64,000 nt of DNA, taken from the NCBI GenBank assembly GCA_902790635.1, contig CADASN010000003.1:1-64000 (forward strand), written 5' to 3'. The position numbers and the translations under genes were made by a program. The notes beneath the pieces are model-generated. The model was not told the DNA's origin. It ran no database searches and was given only the letters and a program-made list of their open reading frames with translations. The stretch is from an uncultured Bacteroidia bacterium. GTDB lineage: Bacteria; Bacteroidota; Bacteroidia; Bacteroidales; UBA932. Positions 23,589 through 33,279 of the stretch are shown here, one piece after another. Numbering within the stretch: the first letter of the stretch is position 1; every line of letters starts with the position of its first letter.

Positions 23589-26093
23589 TTAGCGGCGCCG
23601 GCCGGTCGGTTGGGTGTAGAAGGGCCAGAAGACGCCGAACTTGAGGCCGTCCATGCCGCCGGACGTCACGATGTAGCGGTCCGCGCTGAAGTAGTCCAGC
23701 TTGCGCATCGGCCAGCCGCCTCCTGCATTCTGGTATTTGACGAAGACGCAGGCGCGCTTCCACTGCACGTTGACGAAGATATCGAAGAAGGGGCCGTTGC
23801 GGTAGGTCAGTTCGTTCTGGTTGTAGAAGACGCCCAGGTTCGGATTCCACGCCGGGGAGTACCATCGGGTGTTGCAGTAGGCGTCGCCGCCGATCTGCAT
23901 GACCATCACGTTCTGGTTCTGCTCGTTGCGCTGCACGACGAACTGGATGTAGTAGCGGAGGTTGAGCGCCACGGCCGGGACAGGTACGACCGCCGGGTTG
24001 GAGGAGACCTGGAAGAGCGCCCGGTTGTCCAGGTGCAGGGGGCCCAGCACGAACTCCTTGCGGAGGCTGGCGGACAGGACGCTCATCGCGCCGGTATTCT
24101 GGCGGATGATGCCACGGTTGTCGTAGTAGAGGTTGTTGCCCAGCAGGGCATAGCCCACTTCCGCCGAGAGTTTCCAGTACGGGATGTCCAGCCGGCCCTG
24201 CAGGCGGGTCGTGGAGACTTTTGCGAAGTCGTTGTCCCAGCTGAAATGGTTGAGGTTGAGGTGCTGCTGGTAGTAGGTCGGCCGCTCGAGCGCGGTCTCG
24301 AAATGGGCGGAGAGGCTGACCGGGCTCTTGCGTGCCCGCCGGAACGGGTAGAAGCGGAACTCGGCGTTGGCCTCGACGTTGAAATCGGCGAAGTCGTGTC
24401 CGAGCAGGACATAGCGGGCCTTGGCGTTCCAGAAGGCGTTGTTCCGCAGCTGTCCTTCGGCGCCGGCATACAGATAGACGGAGTTCTCCGTGTGCTTGGT
24501 CGGCCGGACCGTAGTGCTGTCGAAATATTGCTTGAGATAGTCTCCGATGCCGATGTCCAGCTTGGAGACCACGGCTTCGCTGGACCAGGGCTGGAGGCGG
24601 ATGTAGAGCTTGTTGTCAAGTTTCATCACGCGCATGGAGTCGGCGCTGGCGTTGCCGTAGCGGAACAGGTCGTAGAATTCCGTGCCCGGGCTGCCGGTGA
24701 TCTGGTCCGTGTATTCGCGGGTATAGGTGGAGAATTCGCTGCTGTGGCCGATGAAGGTGGTCGTGATGTCACGGTCGAGGCTGTCGGCGTTGAAGTGGTA
24801 GCTGGTGTCCCGCCGCGCCTTGAGCTTGTTGATGAAGGTAAAGGGGATGCGGAGCTGCTGGTCGAGGAAGAAGGTGTTCTTGACGATCTTGGATTTGGCC
24901 CCGGAGAGGTTGACCTTGATATCGCGGGCGTCCACCGTCGTGTCCCGGATCCAGCTGATGTCCGCGATGCCGCCGTTTTCCTTGCGGGAGACCAGGTTGC
25001 GGATATAGCCGGCGTGGGCGGTGTAGCGCTTGCCGAGGTAGTTGAGCCGGATCGTGGAGGTCTTGTTGATGGTCTCCTCGCTCTCCAGGATGCCCCCGCC
25101 GCCGAAACGGTCGAAACTGAGGGCGAAGTTCAGGGCCGGGGTGATGTTCTGGGTCGTGAAGATGTGGAGGTTGTCGGACTCCTTGTCCCGGTTGGAGAAG
25201 AGGGTGCCGAAGTAGCCGAGTTCGGTGTAGGGGACCTTGGTGTTGTAGTTCGGCAGGGTCCGGTGCGAGAAGCTCCAGGACTCCTGCGCGTCGTAGAACT
25301 CCACGCCTTCGCCGCTGCGGCGCAGGAACCAGTTGTAGTATTGTACCGGGGAGCCGGCGACACCCAGCCAGGTGGCGTTGACATCGGCCCGGTGGAAGGG
25401 ATAGTCGTGGAAATGGTAGTTGAAGGTGGTGTCCGGCACATAGGGGGACAGCTTGCCGAAGTCGGGATCGAGCGTCCAGGCCACAAACCGCTTGTAGTAG
25501 AGCGAATCGGGCAGGGCGTAGGTCTCGAGGATGCGCGGCGTGGTCTCCACGATGCTGTCGCGGACGTTCTGCCGCTCCTCCTTGACCTTGCGAAGGGAGT
25601 CCATCTGGGCCATCTTGAGCTGCGTGCGCTGCTCCATGTCGTATTGGCGGCGCTCCTTCGGAGGGAGGCCGGCGTACCAGGCCTCGAAAGCGGCCTTGGC
25701 CCTGGCCAGGGAGTCGGCGAGGTAGAGGGAGTCGAGCTGGCTCCACAGCGAGGTGTCGAGCAGGGCCTTGAAGGAATCCCGCGGGCTGATGCGCACGACG
25801 GTGTCGATGGTGACGTCCATCGTGTCCACGGGTTCGGTGGCCGACGTATCCTGCACGGTGATCTCCTCCAGCGAGAGGGTCCTGCGCAGCTTGTACCCCG
25901 CCACCGGGTAGGTCACGGTGTCCTTGACGGGACCCTGCGTCATTCCCGGCAGAGACCGGGAATCTCCGTCCATCCGACCGAAATCGAAGGACCCGGCAGC
26001 GACGACGGCCGTCACGGCAATGGGAAAAGCTATGCGCGAGAACAAATTCACAATCAACAAAGATAACGACTTTTGGGGGATTCTCAAAAACAA
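23589..26093 (-). CDS. Putative porin, large outer-membrane beta-barrel
   Basis: An 834-residue protein with an N-terminal hydrophobic segment (about residues 9-35) and then a long region of amphipathic strands rich in Tyr, Trp, Asn and Asp, typical of the Bacteroidetes putative porin family (Porin_10 type). Residues 60-200 form a mixed region with a basic, coiled stretch. It sits 4 bp before the MltF-like gene, so the two are probably cotranscribed. The substrate is unknown. Confidence 0.75.
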   Translation of the reverse strand: MFLRIPQKSLSLLIVNLFSRIAFPIAVTAVVAAGSFDFGRMDGDSRSLPGMTQGPVKDTVTYPVAGYKLRRTLSLEEITVQDTSATEPVDTMDVTIDTVVRISPRDSFKALLDTSLWSQLDSLYLADSLARAKAAFEAWYAGLPPKERRQYDMEQRTQLKMAQMDSLRKVKEERQNVRDSIVETTPRILETYALPDSLYYKRFVAWTLDPDFGKLSPYVPDTTFNYHFHDYPFHRADVNATWLGVAGSPVQYYNWFLRRSGEGVEFYDAQESWSFSHRTLPNYNTKVPYTELGYFGTLFSNRDKESDNLHIFTTQNITPALNFALSFDRFGGGGILESEETINKTSTIRLNYLGKRYTAHAGYIRNLVSRKENGGIADISWIRDTTVDARDIKVNLSGAKSKIVKNTFFLDQQLRIPFTFINKLKARRDTSYHFNADSLDRDITTTFIGHSSEFSTYTREYTDQITGSPGTEFYDLFRYGNASADSMRVMKLDNKLYIRLQPWSSEAVVSKLDIGIGDYLKQYFDSTTVRPTKHTENSVYLYAGAEGQLRNNAFWNAKARYVLLGHDFADFNVEANAEFRFYPFRRARKSPVSLSAHFETALERPTYYQQHLNLNHFSWDNDFAKVSTTRLQGRLDIPYWKLSAEVGYALLGNNLYYDNRGIIRQNTGAMSVLSASLRKEFVLGPLHLDNRALFQVSSNPAVVPVPAVALNLRYYIQFVVQRNEQNQNVMVMQIGGDAYCNTRWYSPAWNPNLGVFYNQNELTYRNGPFFDIFVNVQWKRACVFVKYQNAGGGWPMRKLDYFSADRYIVTSGGMDGLKFGVFWPFYTQPTGRRR

Positions 26094-26161
26094 TGCATCC
26101 TAGCCCCGACAACTCCGTTTTTCGGGACCATTCCCCTTCCTGAAGCCTGGCGGAAAAATGT

Positions 26162-26169
26162 TATTTTTG
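26162..26169 (+). promoter_or_regulatory. -7 promoter box for sigma cassette 1
   Basis: TATTTTTG matches TAnnTTTG and lies 25 bp before the first ATG at 26195. Confidence 0.5.
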
Positions 26170-26194
26170 CCAGCGAGGCTGTAATATTTCAAGA

Positions 26195-26683
26195 ATGGTT
26201 CCGTCTAAAGGGCAGATGACACCCGAAGAATTCATACGCGTGTACCTCCCGCTGGGAGACGGCTTGTATCGGGTCGCTTTCCGGCTGCTTGGCAAGCGGG
26301 AGGAGGCGGAGGATGCAGTCCAGGACCTGTATGTCAAGATTTGGAACAATCTTGACGGCCTGGACCGGGTGGACAACCCCGAGGCCTGGTGTCTGGTCGT
26401 GCTGCGGAATCTTTGTATCGACCGGCTGCGGACCAAAGGTGCGCAGCGGGCGGTCCGGGCGGGCGAAGAACTTCCGGACGAGGTCCCGCCGGAGCAGAGT
26501 GGACGTCTGGAACAGACCCTGTCCGCCGTCCGGTCCTTGCCGGCCAGAAGCCGGGAGTTGCTTCACCTGCGCCTGGTCGAGGACCTTTCCTATGCGGAGA
26601 TTTCCCGGGAGACGGGCCTCTCGGAGAACGCGCTCCGCGTCACTTTTCATCGAATCAAACAACAATTGAAAAAGAAGATATGA
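26195..26683 (+). CDS. ECF-type RNA polymerase sigma factor (cassette 1)
   Basis: A 162-residue sigma-70 family protein of the extracytoplasmic-function type. Region 2 has AEDAVQDLYVKIWNNL (about residues 37-52) and NPEAWCLVVLRNLCIDRLR. Region 4 is the C-terminal helix-turn-helix LSYAEISRETGLSENALRVT. An alternative start is the ATG at 26216 (MTPEEF), preceded by AAGGGCAG and matching the second cassette's sigma factor. Its stop overlaps the next gene by 4 bp (ATGA). Confidence 0.9.
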   Translation: MVPSKGQMTPEEFIRVYLPLGDGLYRVAFRLLGKREEAEDAVQDLYVKIWNNLDGLDRVDNPEAWCLVVLRNLCIDRLRTKGAQRAVRAGEELPDEVPPEQSGRLEQTLSAVRSLPARSRELLHLRLVEDLSYAEISRETGLSENALRVTFHRIKQQLKKKI

Positions 26684-27102
26684 CACCCGAAGAAATAGAA
26701 AGGCTCAGCCTCGACGACCTGAAGCGGATGATGACCGATCCGCAGACCGTTGTCCCCGAAGAAATGCGGACGCGGCTGCGGGATATCGCCTGTGCCGCCA
26801 GGCTGGACGCCGGCGGGATGGCGTCCCTGGACGGACACCGGCATGAGTCCGTGCGCCGCAAATACCTCTGGCTCCGGGGGCTCGTGCCGGCGACGGCGCT
26901 GGCCGCGCTGGCCGCCGTCCTGCTGCTGAACCGCCGCTCGCCGCAGCCGAAAGACACCTTCACCGACCCCAAGCTCGCGTATGCAGAATTGACGCAGGCG
27001 TTTGCCCTGTTCGGAGAAGCCCTGCAAACAGGCTCCGCCGATGCGGCAACGGCTTTCTCCGAACTCGGTCAACCCTTTGCAGAAATCCAAGAAAACCTTT
27101 GA
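26680..27102 (+). CDS. Membrane-anchored putative anti-sigma regulator (cassette 1)
   Basis: A 140-residue protein with a cytoplasmic N-terminal part (begins MTPEEIERLSLDDLKRM), one membrane helix at about residues 65-85 (GLVPATALAALAAVLLL) and a short periplasmic tail. It overlaps the sigma gene by 4 bp, and two other sigma genes in this window are followed by the same type of single-helix protein. The anti-sigma role is inferred from context; no zinc-binding ASD motif is seen. Confidence 0.75.
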   Translation: MTPEEIERLSLDDLKRMMTDPQTVVPEEMRTRLRDIACAARLDAGGMASLDGHRHESVRRKYLWLRGLVPATALAALAAVLLLNRRSPQPKDTFTDPKLAYAELTQAFALFGEALQTGSADAATAFSELGQPFAEIQENL

Positions 27103-27104
27103 AT

Positions 27105-27905
27105 ATGAAACGGCTCCTTTTACTCTTCTGCTTCCTCTGTACGCTGATTCCTTCGGCGCGTGCGGACCGCGATGACTGGGTTCTGACGATGCAGGAATTC
27201 AAGACCCTCAAGATCATCGACGTGGATGGAAAGGCGGTTACGGACTTCCGCTGTGAAACGACGATCCACGCCAATAGGGATGAAATCCTTGGTTTCTATG
27301 TCGAACCGGACAGTCCTTCCATGAAAGGGTATTACCTCGTAGTCCGGCCGGTCGGAGGCAAGCCAATCCGGTCCATCTCCTGGGAGGATGAGAACGGAAT
27401 CGGCCACACGTGGGCGCTTAATGGCAAGAAAATCAGCGAATTATTCCATAGTCGCGACGAGGTCCTTCAGAAGCCGGACCTGCCTTCCCTTTTCGCCAGA
27501 TGGTCCGGAAAGAGTGGGGTAACGGGCACTTACATCTCTTCCGCCATGCTCAGGATGATGGAGAAAATGCCGGAGGTCCGGTTGAACAAGAACGTCGATT
27601 TCTCCCCGCTGATTATAAACATGGACGGACTCTACAAGTTGGAAATCGCCCCGGGATATTCCACCCTCCCGCTTTGTGCGGACATTGACGAAGTCCTGAA
27701 AGCTGGGAAATACGAGCCGTTGTTGCAGAAACGGGACGAACACGGCTACATGCAGCTTTATCTAAAGGCCAAAGATAACGTGGTGACCGGCTTTGCGCTG
27801 GTCCGGATGGATGACCATTATCACAACGGCGGACAGTTCATCTGCATTGAGGGCAAGTTCCCTCGGGAGCGCTTCGAAAAGATCATTTCGGAGGGGATGA
27901 AGTAA
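27105..27905 (+). CDS. Secreted DUF4252-like protein (cassette 1)
   Basis: A 266-residue protein with signal peptide MKRLLLLFCFLCTLIPSARA. The C-terminal half (GTYISSAMLRMMEKMP, then FSPLIINMDGLYKLEI, then a helix-strand pattern ending GKFPRERFEKII) resembles DUF4252. The start at 27105 is the first ATG; the open frame begins two codons earlier with TTG. It starts 2 bp after the regulator stop. It has a homologue in cassette 2 (36189-36926). Confidence 0.7.
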   Translation: MKRLLLLFCFLCTLIPSARADRDDWVLTMQEFKTLKIIDVDGKAVTDFRCETTIHANRDEILGFYVEPDSPSMKGYYLVVRPVGGKPIRSISWEDENGIGHTWALNGKKISELFHSRDEVLQKPDLPSLFARWSGKSGVTGTYISSAMLRMMEKMPEVRLNKNVDFSPLIINMDGLYKLEIAPGYSTLPLCADIDEVLKAGKYEPLLQKRDEHGYMQLYLKAKDNVVTGFALVRMDDHYHNGGQFICIEGKFPRERFEKIISEGMK

Positions 27906-27937
27906 GGAACGGACTTGGAATAATCGGGCCGTTTTTT

Positions 27938-27945
27938 TACTTTTG
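27938..27945 (+). promoter_or_regulatory. -7 promoter box for amgK, almost leaderless
   Basis: TACTTTTG matches TAnnTTTG and ends 5 bp before the ATG at 27951, so transcription would begin at or near the start codon. Confidence 0.6.
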
Positions 27946-27950
27946 TGAGT

Positions 27951-28979
27951 ATGGAAATACTCAGCTCTCTGTACCGCGGCTGGTTCGGCGAAAATGCGGA
28001 CCGATGCGATCTGCTGCCCCTGTCGGGCAGCGCCCGCAAATACTACAGGATGTCCGGCCCCGGCGGGACGGTCATCGGCTGCATCGGCACCAACCCGGCC
28101 GAGAACCGGGCCTTCCTAGCCCTGGATGCGCAGTTCTGTGCCCACGGCCTCCACGCCCCGGCAGTGTACGCCGTGTCGGAGGACGGCATGGCCTATCTCC
28201 AGGAGGACCTGGGCGAAGGCCAGCTCTTCGAGCTCCTGAAGCCGGCGCTCGCCGACGGCAGTTTCTCGCAGGAGCAGCTGGACTGGCTGCACGATACGGT
28301 CAGCCTGCTGCCCGCCGTGCAGTTCAAGGTGGGAGCGGGGTTTGACTGGAGCGTCTGCTTCCCCGACCGGGAGTTCAACGCCCGGATGGTGGACTTCGAC
28401 CTGAATTATTTCAAATATGATTTCCTGAAGCTGACCGGCCTGGAGTTCAACGAGATCCGCCTGCAGGACGATTTCGACAGACTGCGGGAGGATGCTCTCG
28501 ATTTCGAGGGGGACACTTTCATGTACCGCGACTTCCAGGCGCGCAACATCATGATCAAGGACGGCGAACCCTGCTTTATCGATTTCCAGGGCGGTCGCCG
28601 GGGCCCGGTGGAGTACGACCTCGCGTCGTTCCTGTGGAACGCGGGGACGCATTTCAGCGCGGCGCTGCGCCGCGAGCTGGAGACGGCCTACCTGCGCGCG
28701 CTGGATGCCTTCCGTCCGGTGGACGAGGACGCCTTCTACCGCCGCTACCGGCTGATCACGCTGGTGCGCCTGCTGCAGGAGACGGGGGCCTACGGCTTCC
28801 GCGGGCTGGTGGAGCGCAAGCAGCTCTTTATCGACTGCATCCCGACGGTGCTGGGCTGCTTCCGCGAGTTGACGGACAAGCCTTTCGTGCGCTATCCTTA
28901 CCTGACGGAAGTCCTGCAGCGGCTTGCCGGGGAATGGGACGGGCGGACGATCCTGCCCGGAATGACCGTGGCCTTATGA
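27951..28979 (+). CDS. amgK: N-acetylmuramate/N-acetylglucosamine kinase-type phosphotransferase
   Basis: A 342-residue protein of the aminoglycoside-phosphotransferase fold. The catalytic loop is MYRDFQARNIMIKDG and the metal-binding motif IDFQGGRRGPVEYDL (about residues 190-215). It overlaps by 4 bp with a MurU-type nucleotidyltransferase, the arrangement of the AmgK-MurU peptidoglycan recycling pathway described in Pseudomonas, in which MurNAc is phosphorylated at C1. The start is ATG at 27951; a GTG two codons earlier is possible. Confidence 0.85.
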   Translation: MEILSSLYRGWFGENADRCDLLPLSGSARKYYRMSGPGGTVIGCIGTNPAENRAFLALDAQFCAHGLHAPAVYAVSEDGMAYLQEDLGEGQLFELLKPALADGSFSQEQLDWLHDTVSLLPAVQFKVGAGFDWSVCFPDREFNARMVDFDLNYFKYDFLKLTGLEFNEIRLQDDFDRLREDALDFEGDTFMYRDFQARNIMIKDGEPCFIDFQGGRRGPVEYDLASFLWNAGTHFSAALRRELETAYLRALDAFRPVDEDAFYRRYRLITLVRLLQETGAYGFRGLVERKQLFIDCIPTVLGCFRELTDKPFVRYPYLTEVLQRLAGEWDGRTILPGMTVAL

Positions 28980-29704
28980 AAGCGCTGATTTTCGCCGCCG
29001 GCCTGGGTACCCGGCTCCGCCCCCTGACGGACACGATGCCCAAGGCGCTCGTCCCCGTGGCGGGCGTGCCGATGCTGGAGCGCGTGCTGTGCAAGCTGCG
29101 CGACGCGGGCTTCGGGCCGATCGTCGTGAACGTCCATCATTTCGCTTCGCAAATCGAAAACTTCCTCGCGTCCAAGGATTTCGGCGTGCAGGTATCCATT
29201 TCGCACGAAGTGCGCGAGCCGCTGGAGACGGGGGGAGGCATCCGGCATGCGGCCCCGCTGCTCGCCTCGCCGGAAGGCCGCTTCCTCGTGCACAACGTGG
29301 ACATCCTCAGCGACCTGGACATGCGCTGGTTCCTGGAGCAGGACGATCCTTCGACCCTCGCCACCCTGCTGCTGATCGACGCCCCCGCCGACCGCTACCT
29401 GCTCTTCGACGAGCAGATGCGGCTCGTCGGCTGGACGAACGTGCGCACGGGCGAGGTCAAGAGCCCGTACCTGCCGGACTTCGATCCGGCGAACTACCGC
29501 CGCTACTCCTTCTGCGGCATCCACGTCGTCTCCGACGCCGTCTTTGAGAAGATGGCCTCCTGGCCGGAGAAATTCTCCATCATCGACTTCTATCTGCAGC
29601 AGTGCGCCGCCGGGACGATCCGGGGCATCGTGGCCCCGGACCTGCACCTGATCGACATCGGCAGCCCGGAGAAGCTGGCCGAAGCTAACGCTCGATGGAG
29701 ATGA
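28976..29704 (+). CDS. murU: N-acetylmuramate-1-phosphate uridylyltransferase-type protein
   Basis: A 242-residue nucleotidyltransferase. The N-terminal signature MKALIFAAGLGTRLRPLTD with KALVPVAG contacts the nucleotide, and HNVDILSDLD is the metal-binding region. With AmgK it would convert MurNAc-1-phosphate to UDP-MurNAc, bypassing de novo synthesis. A hexose-1-phosphate substrate other than MurNAc is possible. The last 20 bp overlap convergently with the glycoside hydrolase gene on the other strand. Confidence 0.87.
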   Translation: MKALIFAAGLGTRLRPLTDTMPKALVPVAGVPMLERVLCKLRDAGFGPIVVNVHHFASQIENFLASKDFGVQVSISHEVREPLETGGGIRHAAPLLASPEGRFLVHNVDILSDLDMRWFLEQDDPSTLATLLLIDAPADRYLLFDEQMRLVGWTNVRTGEVKSPYLPDFDPANYRRYSFCGIHVVSDAVFEKMASWPEKFSIIDFYLQQCAAGTIRGIVAPDLHLIDIGSPEKLAEANARWR

Positions 29705-31850
29705 TCTTGCTCTCCCATTTCTTCAAGCTGAGGCCCAGGCGGACCTTGCCGTCCACGGTCTCTGCCGGGAGGGTGCGGATGGTGCCCGTCGCGGCATCCC
29801 ATTCCCTGACGATGCCGGCAGCATCGAATTCAGCCTCGAAGGCAGCATCCTTTTCCCCTTCGTTGAAAAGGAAATAGACCACGCCGTCCGGCATCACGCG
29901 GCGGGTGTAGCGCACGGCATAGGTGGCCGGCTCTTCCACCGGACCCTGGCGCCGGGGATCACGCATCCTGTAGTCCACCGGTCCCGGCAGGATGCTCATC
30001 TCGGGCACGTCCGGCATCGCTGCAACGAGGTTGCCGGTCCAGCTGACGGACGGCTCTTCGAGCCAGTCCGGGGTGTCGGGCAAGGGCTTGGGATCCAGGA
30101 AGCTGCGGCCCGCGAGCATCGTGGGCTTGCGTCCCCAGAAGAGTACTTTCCCGCCCGTGCGGGCGAAATCACTGATCACCGCGAAGGCCTCTTCGGAAAG
30201 GACGTCGGAAGACGGGATGATGAGGGTCTGGTAGCGCTGGCCGCTGCGGTTCACGAGCGTGCCGCCGCTGACGGTAAGGGCTTCCTTGAAGGCGTCGTCA
30301 TCCAGCCAGTCGAAGTCGTACTGATGCTTGAGCAGGAGCTGCGCCATCTGGACGAGGTCCGGGTTGACCGACTGGTCGTTGAGCCAGAAGGTCATGGTAG
30401 GATAATACACCGCCACACGGGCGCCCGGCTCACCGAGGGCCATCAGGTAGGTGGCGCGGTTGGTGTAGTCGTTCAGGCCCTTCATCCCCGGGTCGGTCAT
30501 CCAGTTGGGGCGTTCCGATCCGGCCATCCAGAACATGAATTCGAAGAAATTGATACCGCGCACCACCTGATAGTCCACCGCGTATTTGGCCGTAGGGATG
30601 GTGGGCGGGGTATTGTAGGCGGCGAAACTCTCGCTGAAGGCGCGGGGCTTGCCGTAAGCGTGGCTGACGGAGGAGGCGAACTTGGGATAGTCGTTGACCG
30701 TCTCCGGCCAGATCTGGTTCCAGATGGCGTCCACGCCGGGCACCTGCACGCGGCTGAGGTCGCGGAAGAAATTGCCCTCGGCCCGGATGCACACGGGCAT
30801 GTTGTGGTCGTTGTTGAGGTGGGTGATGTGCGCGAGCCCGTTCGCCTCGCACCATTCGGCTTGCTGCTGGAAGAAGTTGGTGGCGAAGAGCTCGGACCAC
30901 ACGTCCCAGTAGTCGGCCCGGAAACGGCGCTCGCGCACGGTCTGCGTGCGCGTCAGCAGGCTGGCGAGCCAGGGGGTGGGGTCGTAGCCCTTGCGGGCCT
31001 TGAACTCCTCGACCATCTTCGGGGTCCAGGGGGTATAGGCGAAGTCCGGCTCGTCTCCGCGGAAGCCGAGCAGCGTCTTGCCGAACTCCTCGCCGAGATA
31101 CTTCTTGTACTGCTCGTGGGTCCAGTCGATGAACTGCCGGACCGCTTCGGGGCTGAGGTAGTCGCAGATGGAGTTGGAGGTGTCCTTGCCGCCGGTGGGG
31201 TTGTTGACCGCACGGGTCTGCCCGGTGCGGTAGTCCGTCCCGGCAAACACGATATCCCACTCGTCCAGGCCGGCGGTGAAGCTGATCTTGCCGTCGTGGA
31301 TCTCCACCGTGCGGTTGGGTGCGCCGGAGCGGCTCACGGCCACGGCGCTCAGCGCCTTCGGCGACACGGGAACGTCGCGCAGGACCGCGGCGCGCTCCAC
31401 GTGGAGGGTGTCCACGGCGACGACGGCCTTCATGCGCAGGTCAGGCCGCTCGCGGGTGAATTTGCCCCCGGCGAAGCCGCTGGGGTATTTGCCTTCGTCG
31501 ATGAGCCAGACTTTCAAGCCGCGGGCCTTGGCCTCCATCACCCCGGTGCGGATGCCTTCGAACCACTGGTCGGAGAGATATTCGTACGGAAGCCGGTAGC
31601 CGGCTTCGAAGATAACGGCGCGGAAGCCCTTGGTCTTGATGGAGTCCAGGTCGTGGCGGATGGTCTCGAGGTCCATCGGACCCTCCCAGCCCCAGATCAC
31701 ATGGCTGGCGAACTCGGCGGGCGGATTGTCGAACTGCCTGGCCGCTTCGGCGAGCGGCACGCGGTGGATGCCTTCCCATGCGTGTCCCTGGGCGAAAAGC
31801 GCTTGCCCTGCCAGAAGCAGGGCAAGGCACAGGATGAGCATTCTCTTCAT
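29685..31850 (-). CDS. Large secreted glycoside hydrolase, GH106-like
   Basis: A 721-residue protein with signal peptide MKRMLILCLALLLAGQALF. It opens with a TIM-barrel-like region (IWGWEGPMDLETIRHDLDSI, then KVWLIDEGKYPSGFAGGKF) resembling N-terminal parts of GH106-type alpha-L-rhamnosidases, continues with FRGDEPDFAYTPWTPKMVEEF, and ends in a beta-rich part. It starts 3 bp after the GH105 stop. The combination points to rhamnogalacturonan or a related rhamnosylated glycan. The family assignment is tentative and the protein is shorter than classic GH106. Confidence 0.65.
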   Translation of the reverse strand: MKRMLILCLALLLAGQALFAQGHAWEGIHRVPLAEAARQFDNPPAEFASHVIWGWEGPMDLETIRHDLDSIKTKGFRAVIFEAGYRLPYEYLSDQWFEGIRTGVMEAKARGLKVWLIDEGKYPSGFAGGKFTRERPDLRMKAVVAVDTLHVERAAVLRDVPVSPKALSAVAVSRSGAPNRTVEIHDGKISFTAGLDEWDIVFAGTDYRTGQTRAVNNPTGGKDTSNSICDYLSPEAVRQFIDWTHEQYKKYLGEEFGKTLLGFRGDEPDFAYTPWTPKMVEEFKARKGYDPTPWLASLLTRTQTVRERRFRADYWDVWSELFATNFFQQQAEWCEANGLAHITHLNNDHNMPVCIRAEGNFFRDLSRVQVPGVDAIWNQIWPETVNDYPKFASSVSHAYGKPRAFSESFAAYNTPPTIPTAKYAVDYQVVRGINFFEFMFWMAGSERPNWMTDPGMKGLNDYTNRATYLMALGEPGARVAVYYPTMTFWLNDQSVNPDLVQMAQLLLKHQYDFDWLDDDAFKEALTVSGGTLVNRSGQRYQTLIIPSSDVLSEEAFAVISDFARTGGKVLFWGRKPTMLAGRSFLDPKPLPDTPDWLEEPSVSWTGNLVAAMPDVPEMSILPGPVDYRMRDPRRQGPVEEPATYAVRYTRRVMPDGVVYFLFNEGEKDAAFEAEFDAAGIVREWDAATGTIRTLPAETVDGKVRLGLSLKKWESKIISIER

Positions 31851-31853
31851 AAG

Positions 31854-33209
31854 CTATTTACCGATGGAGAAGATGGGACCCTTGTCGGAATAGTCCTCGT
31901 AGTAGAACTGGATCGCGCTGTCGTTCATGCGCGGATGGTACTGGTCCAGCAGGCGGATCACCTCGGCGCCTGCGAAGATGGCCGGACCGTAGGCGTGCGC
32001 GGCATACGGGCTGACCGGGCGGTAGTAGTAGAACGCCGGGTCAAAGGCCATGCCGGTGCCGACGCAGGTGCCGTTCACCATGCCTTTCTCGTCGATGACG
32101 GTCGAGATGGCGTCCCAGGCCAGCAGGGTGGCGGGACCGTACTCGAGCGGATGGATCCAGCCCTCGCAGATGCCGTGGGCGAAGCAGTACGCGTAGATGG
32201 CGGTGGCGGAGGACTCCAGGTAGGAATCGTTGCGGTCCAGCAGCTGGTGCCAGAAACCTTCGCTGCTCTGCAGGGCGGCCAAGCCCTTCACGTGCTTGCG
32301 GTAGAGGTCGAGCACCTCGGCGCGGCCCGGATGGTTCTCCGGCAGCGCGTCCAGCACGTCGCACATCGTCAGGATGGCCCAGCCGTTGGCGCGGCCCCAG
32401 TGGAAAGCGGGATGCTCGTCCATCGCCTCGACCCAGCCGTGGCGGAAGAGGTTCTTCTCCGGGACCCACATCTTCTCCTTGAAGAGGCGGATCTGCCGGA
32501 CGGCCTCGTCGAAATACTTCTTGTCGCCGGTGAGCTTGCCGTACCAGGCGAGGGCGGGGATGCCCATGAACATGTCGTCCAGCCAGACGGTGTTCAGCTG
32601 CGGCCGGTTGCGGGCGAGCGTGCCGTCCTGCAGACGGAACTCCTTGTTCATGATATAGTCGGCATAGAGGTCGATCAGCGGGCGGAGCTGAAGCTCGGGA
32701 TGGGCGACCTGGTCCTTGATCATCGACACGCAGACGGCGCCGCAGTCGTCGAGCGCGTGCGGCGTCATCACGACGCTGAGCTTGTGGGCCGGCTTGCCGC
32801 CGCTGGCGCGGTATTCTTCCGCTTGCGCGGCAAGCAGGGCATGGCGGTTATAGACATAGTCGGTGTAGGCCTTGTCGCCGGTGGCGGCCGCAGCCGCGAG
32901 CATCGCCGAATAGGTCACGCCCCATTCGTAGCTGGTCAGACGGAAAGCGCCGCGGGGGATCTCCCCGTCCTCGCCCGGCTGCCAGGGTGTCTCGGCATCC
33001 ACGAACTTGAGGATGCGGTCCAGGTCGGCCTTGACATCTTCCTTGGCGGGAACGCCGTAAGGGATGTTGTAATCAGGCTGCAGCAGGTGCAGGGGGGTGT
33101 TGGAGTCGTTCTGGACGACAGGTTCATCGACGGGCTGCTTCGGGGTGCAGGCACACACGCCTGCCAGCAGGGCGCAAGCAGCGGCAATAAGGAAAAACGG
33201 GTGTCTCAT
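31854..33209 (-). CDS. GH105/GH88-type unsaturated glycuronyl hydrolase, lipoprotein
   Basis: A 451-residue lipoprotein (signal ends GVCAC, Cys at about 21) with an (alpha/alpha)6-barrel pattern. Key segments are YEWGVTYSAMLAAA, DDMFMGIPALAWYGKLTGDK, HPAFHWGRANGWAILTMCDV and GFWHQLLDRNDSYLESSATA. These enzymes release unsaturated galacturonic acid from rhamnogalacturonan or related lyase products. It lies downstream of the TonB-dependent barrel and upstream of the GH106-like enzyme on the same strand. Confidence 0.88.
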   Translation of the reverse strand: MRHPFFLIAAACALLAGVCACTPKQPVDEPVVQNDSNTPLHLLQPDYNIPYGVPAKEDVKADLDRILKFVDAETPWQPGEDGEIPRGAFRLTSYEWGVTYSAMLAAAAATGDKAYTDYVYNRHALLAAQAEEYRASGGKPAHKLSVVMTPHALDDCGAVCVSMIKDQVAHPELQLRPLIDLYADYIMNKEFRLQDGTLARNRPQLNTVWLDDMFMGIPALAWYGKLTGDKKYFDEAVRQIRLFKEKMWVPEKNLFRHGWVEAMDEHPAFHWGRANGWAILTMCDVLDALPENHPGRAEVLDLYRKHVKGLAALQSSEGFWHQLLDRNDSYLESSATAIYAYCFAHGICEGWIHPLEYGPATLLAWDAISTVIDEKGMVNGTCVGTGMAFDPAFYYYRPVSPYAAHAYGPAIFAGAEVIRLLDQYHPRMNDSAIQFYYEDYSDKGPIFSIGK

Positions 33210-33279
33210 TATGCGATAGTTGTATTGGTTTGCGGCAAAAGTCCTTGCAAGTTAAGCATAATTGCCGAGAAAACCTACA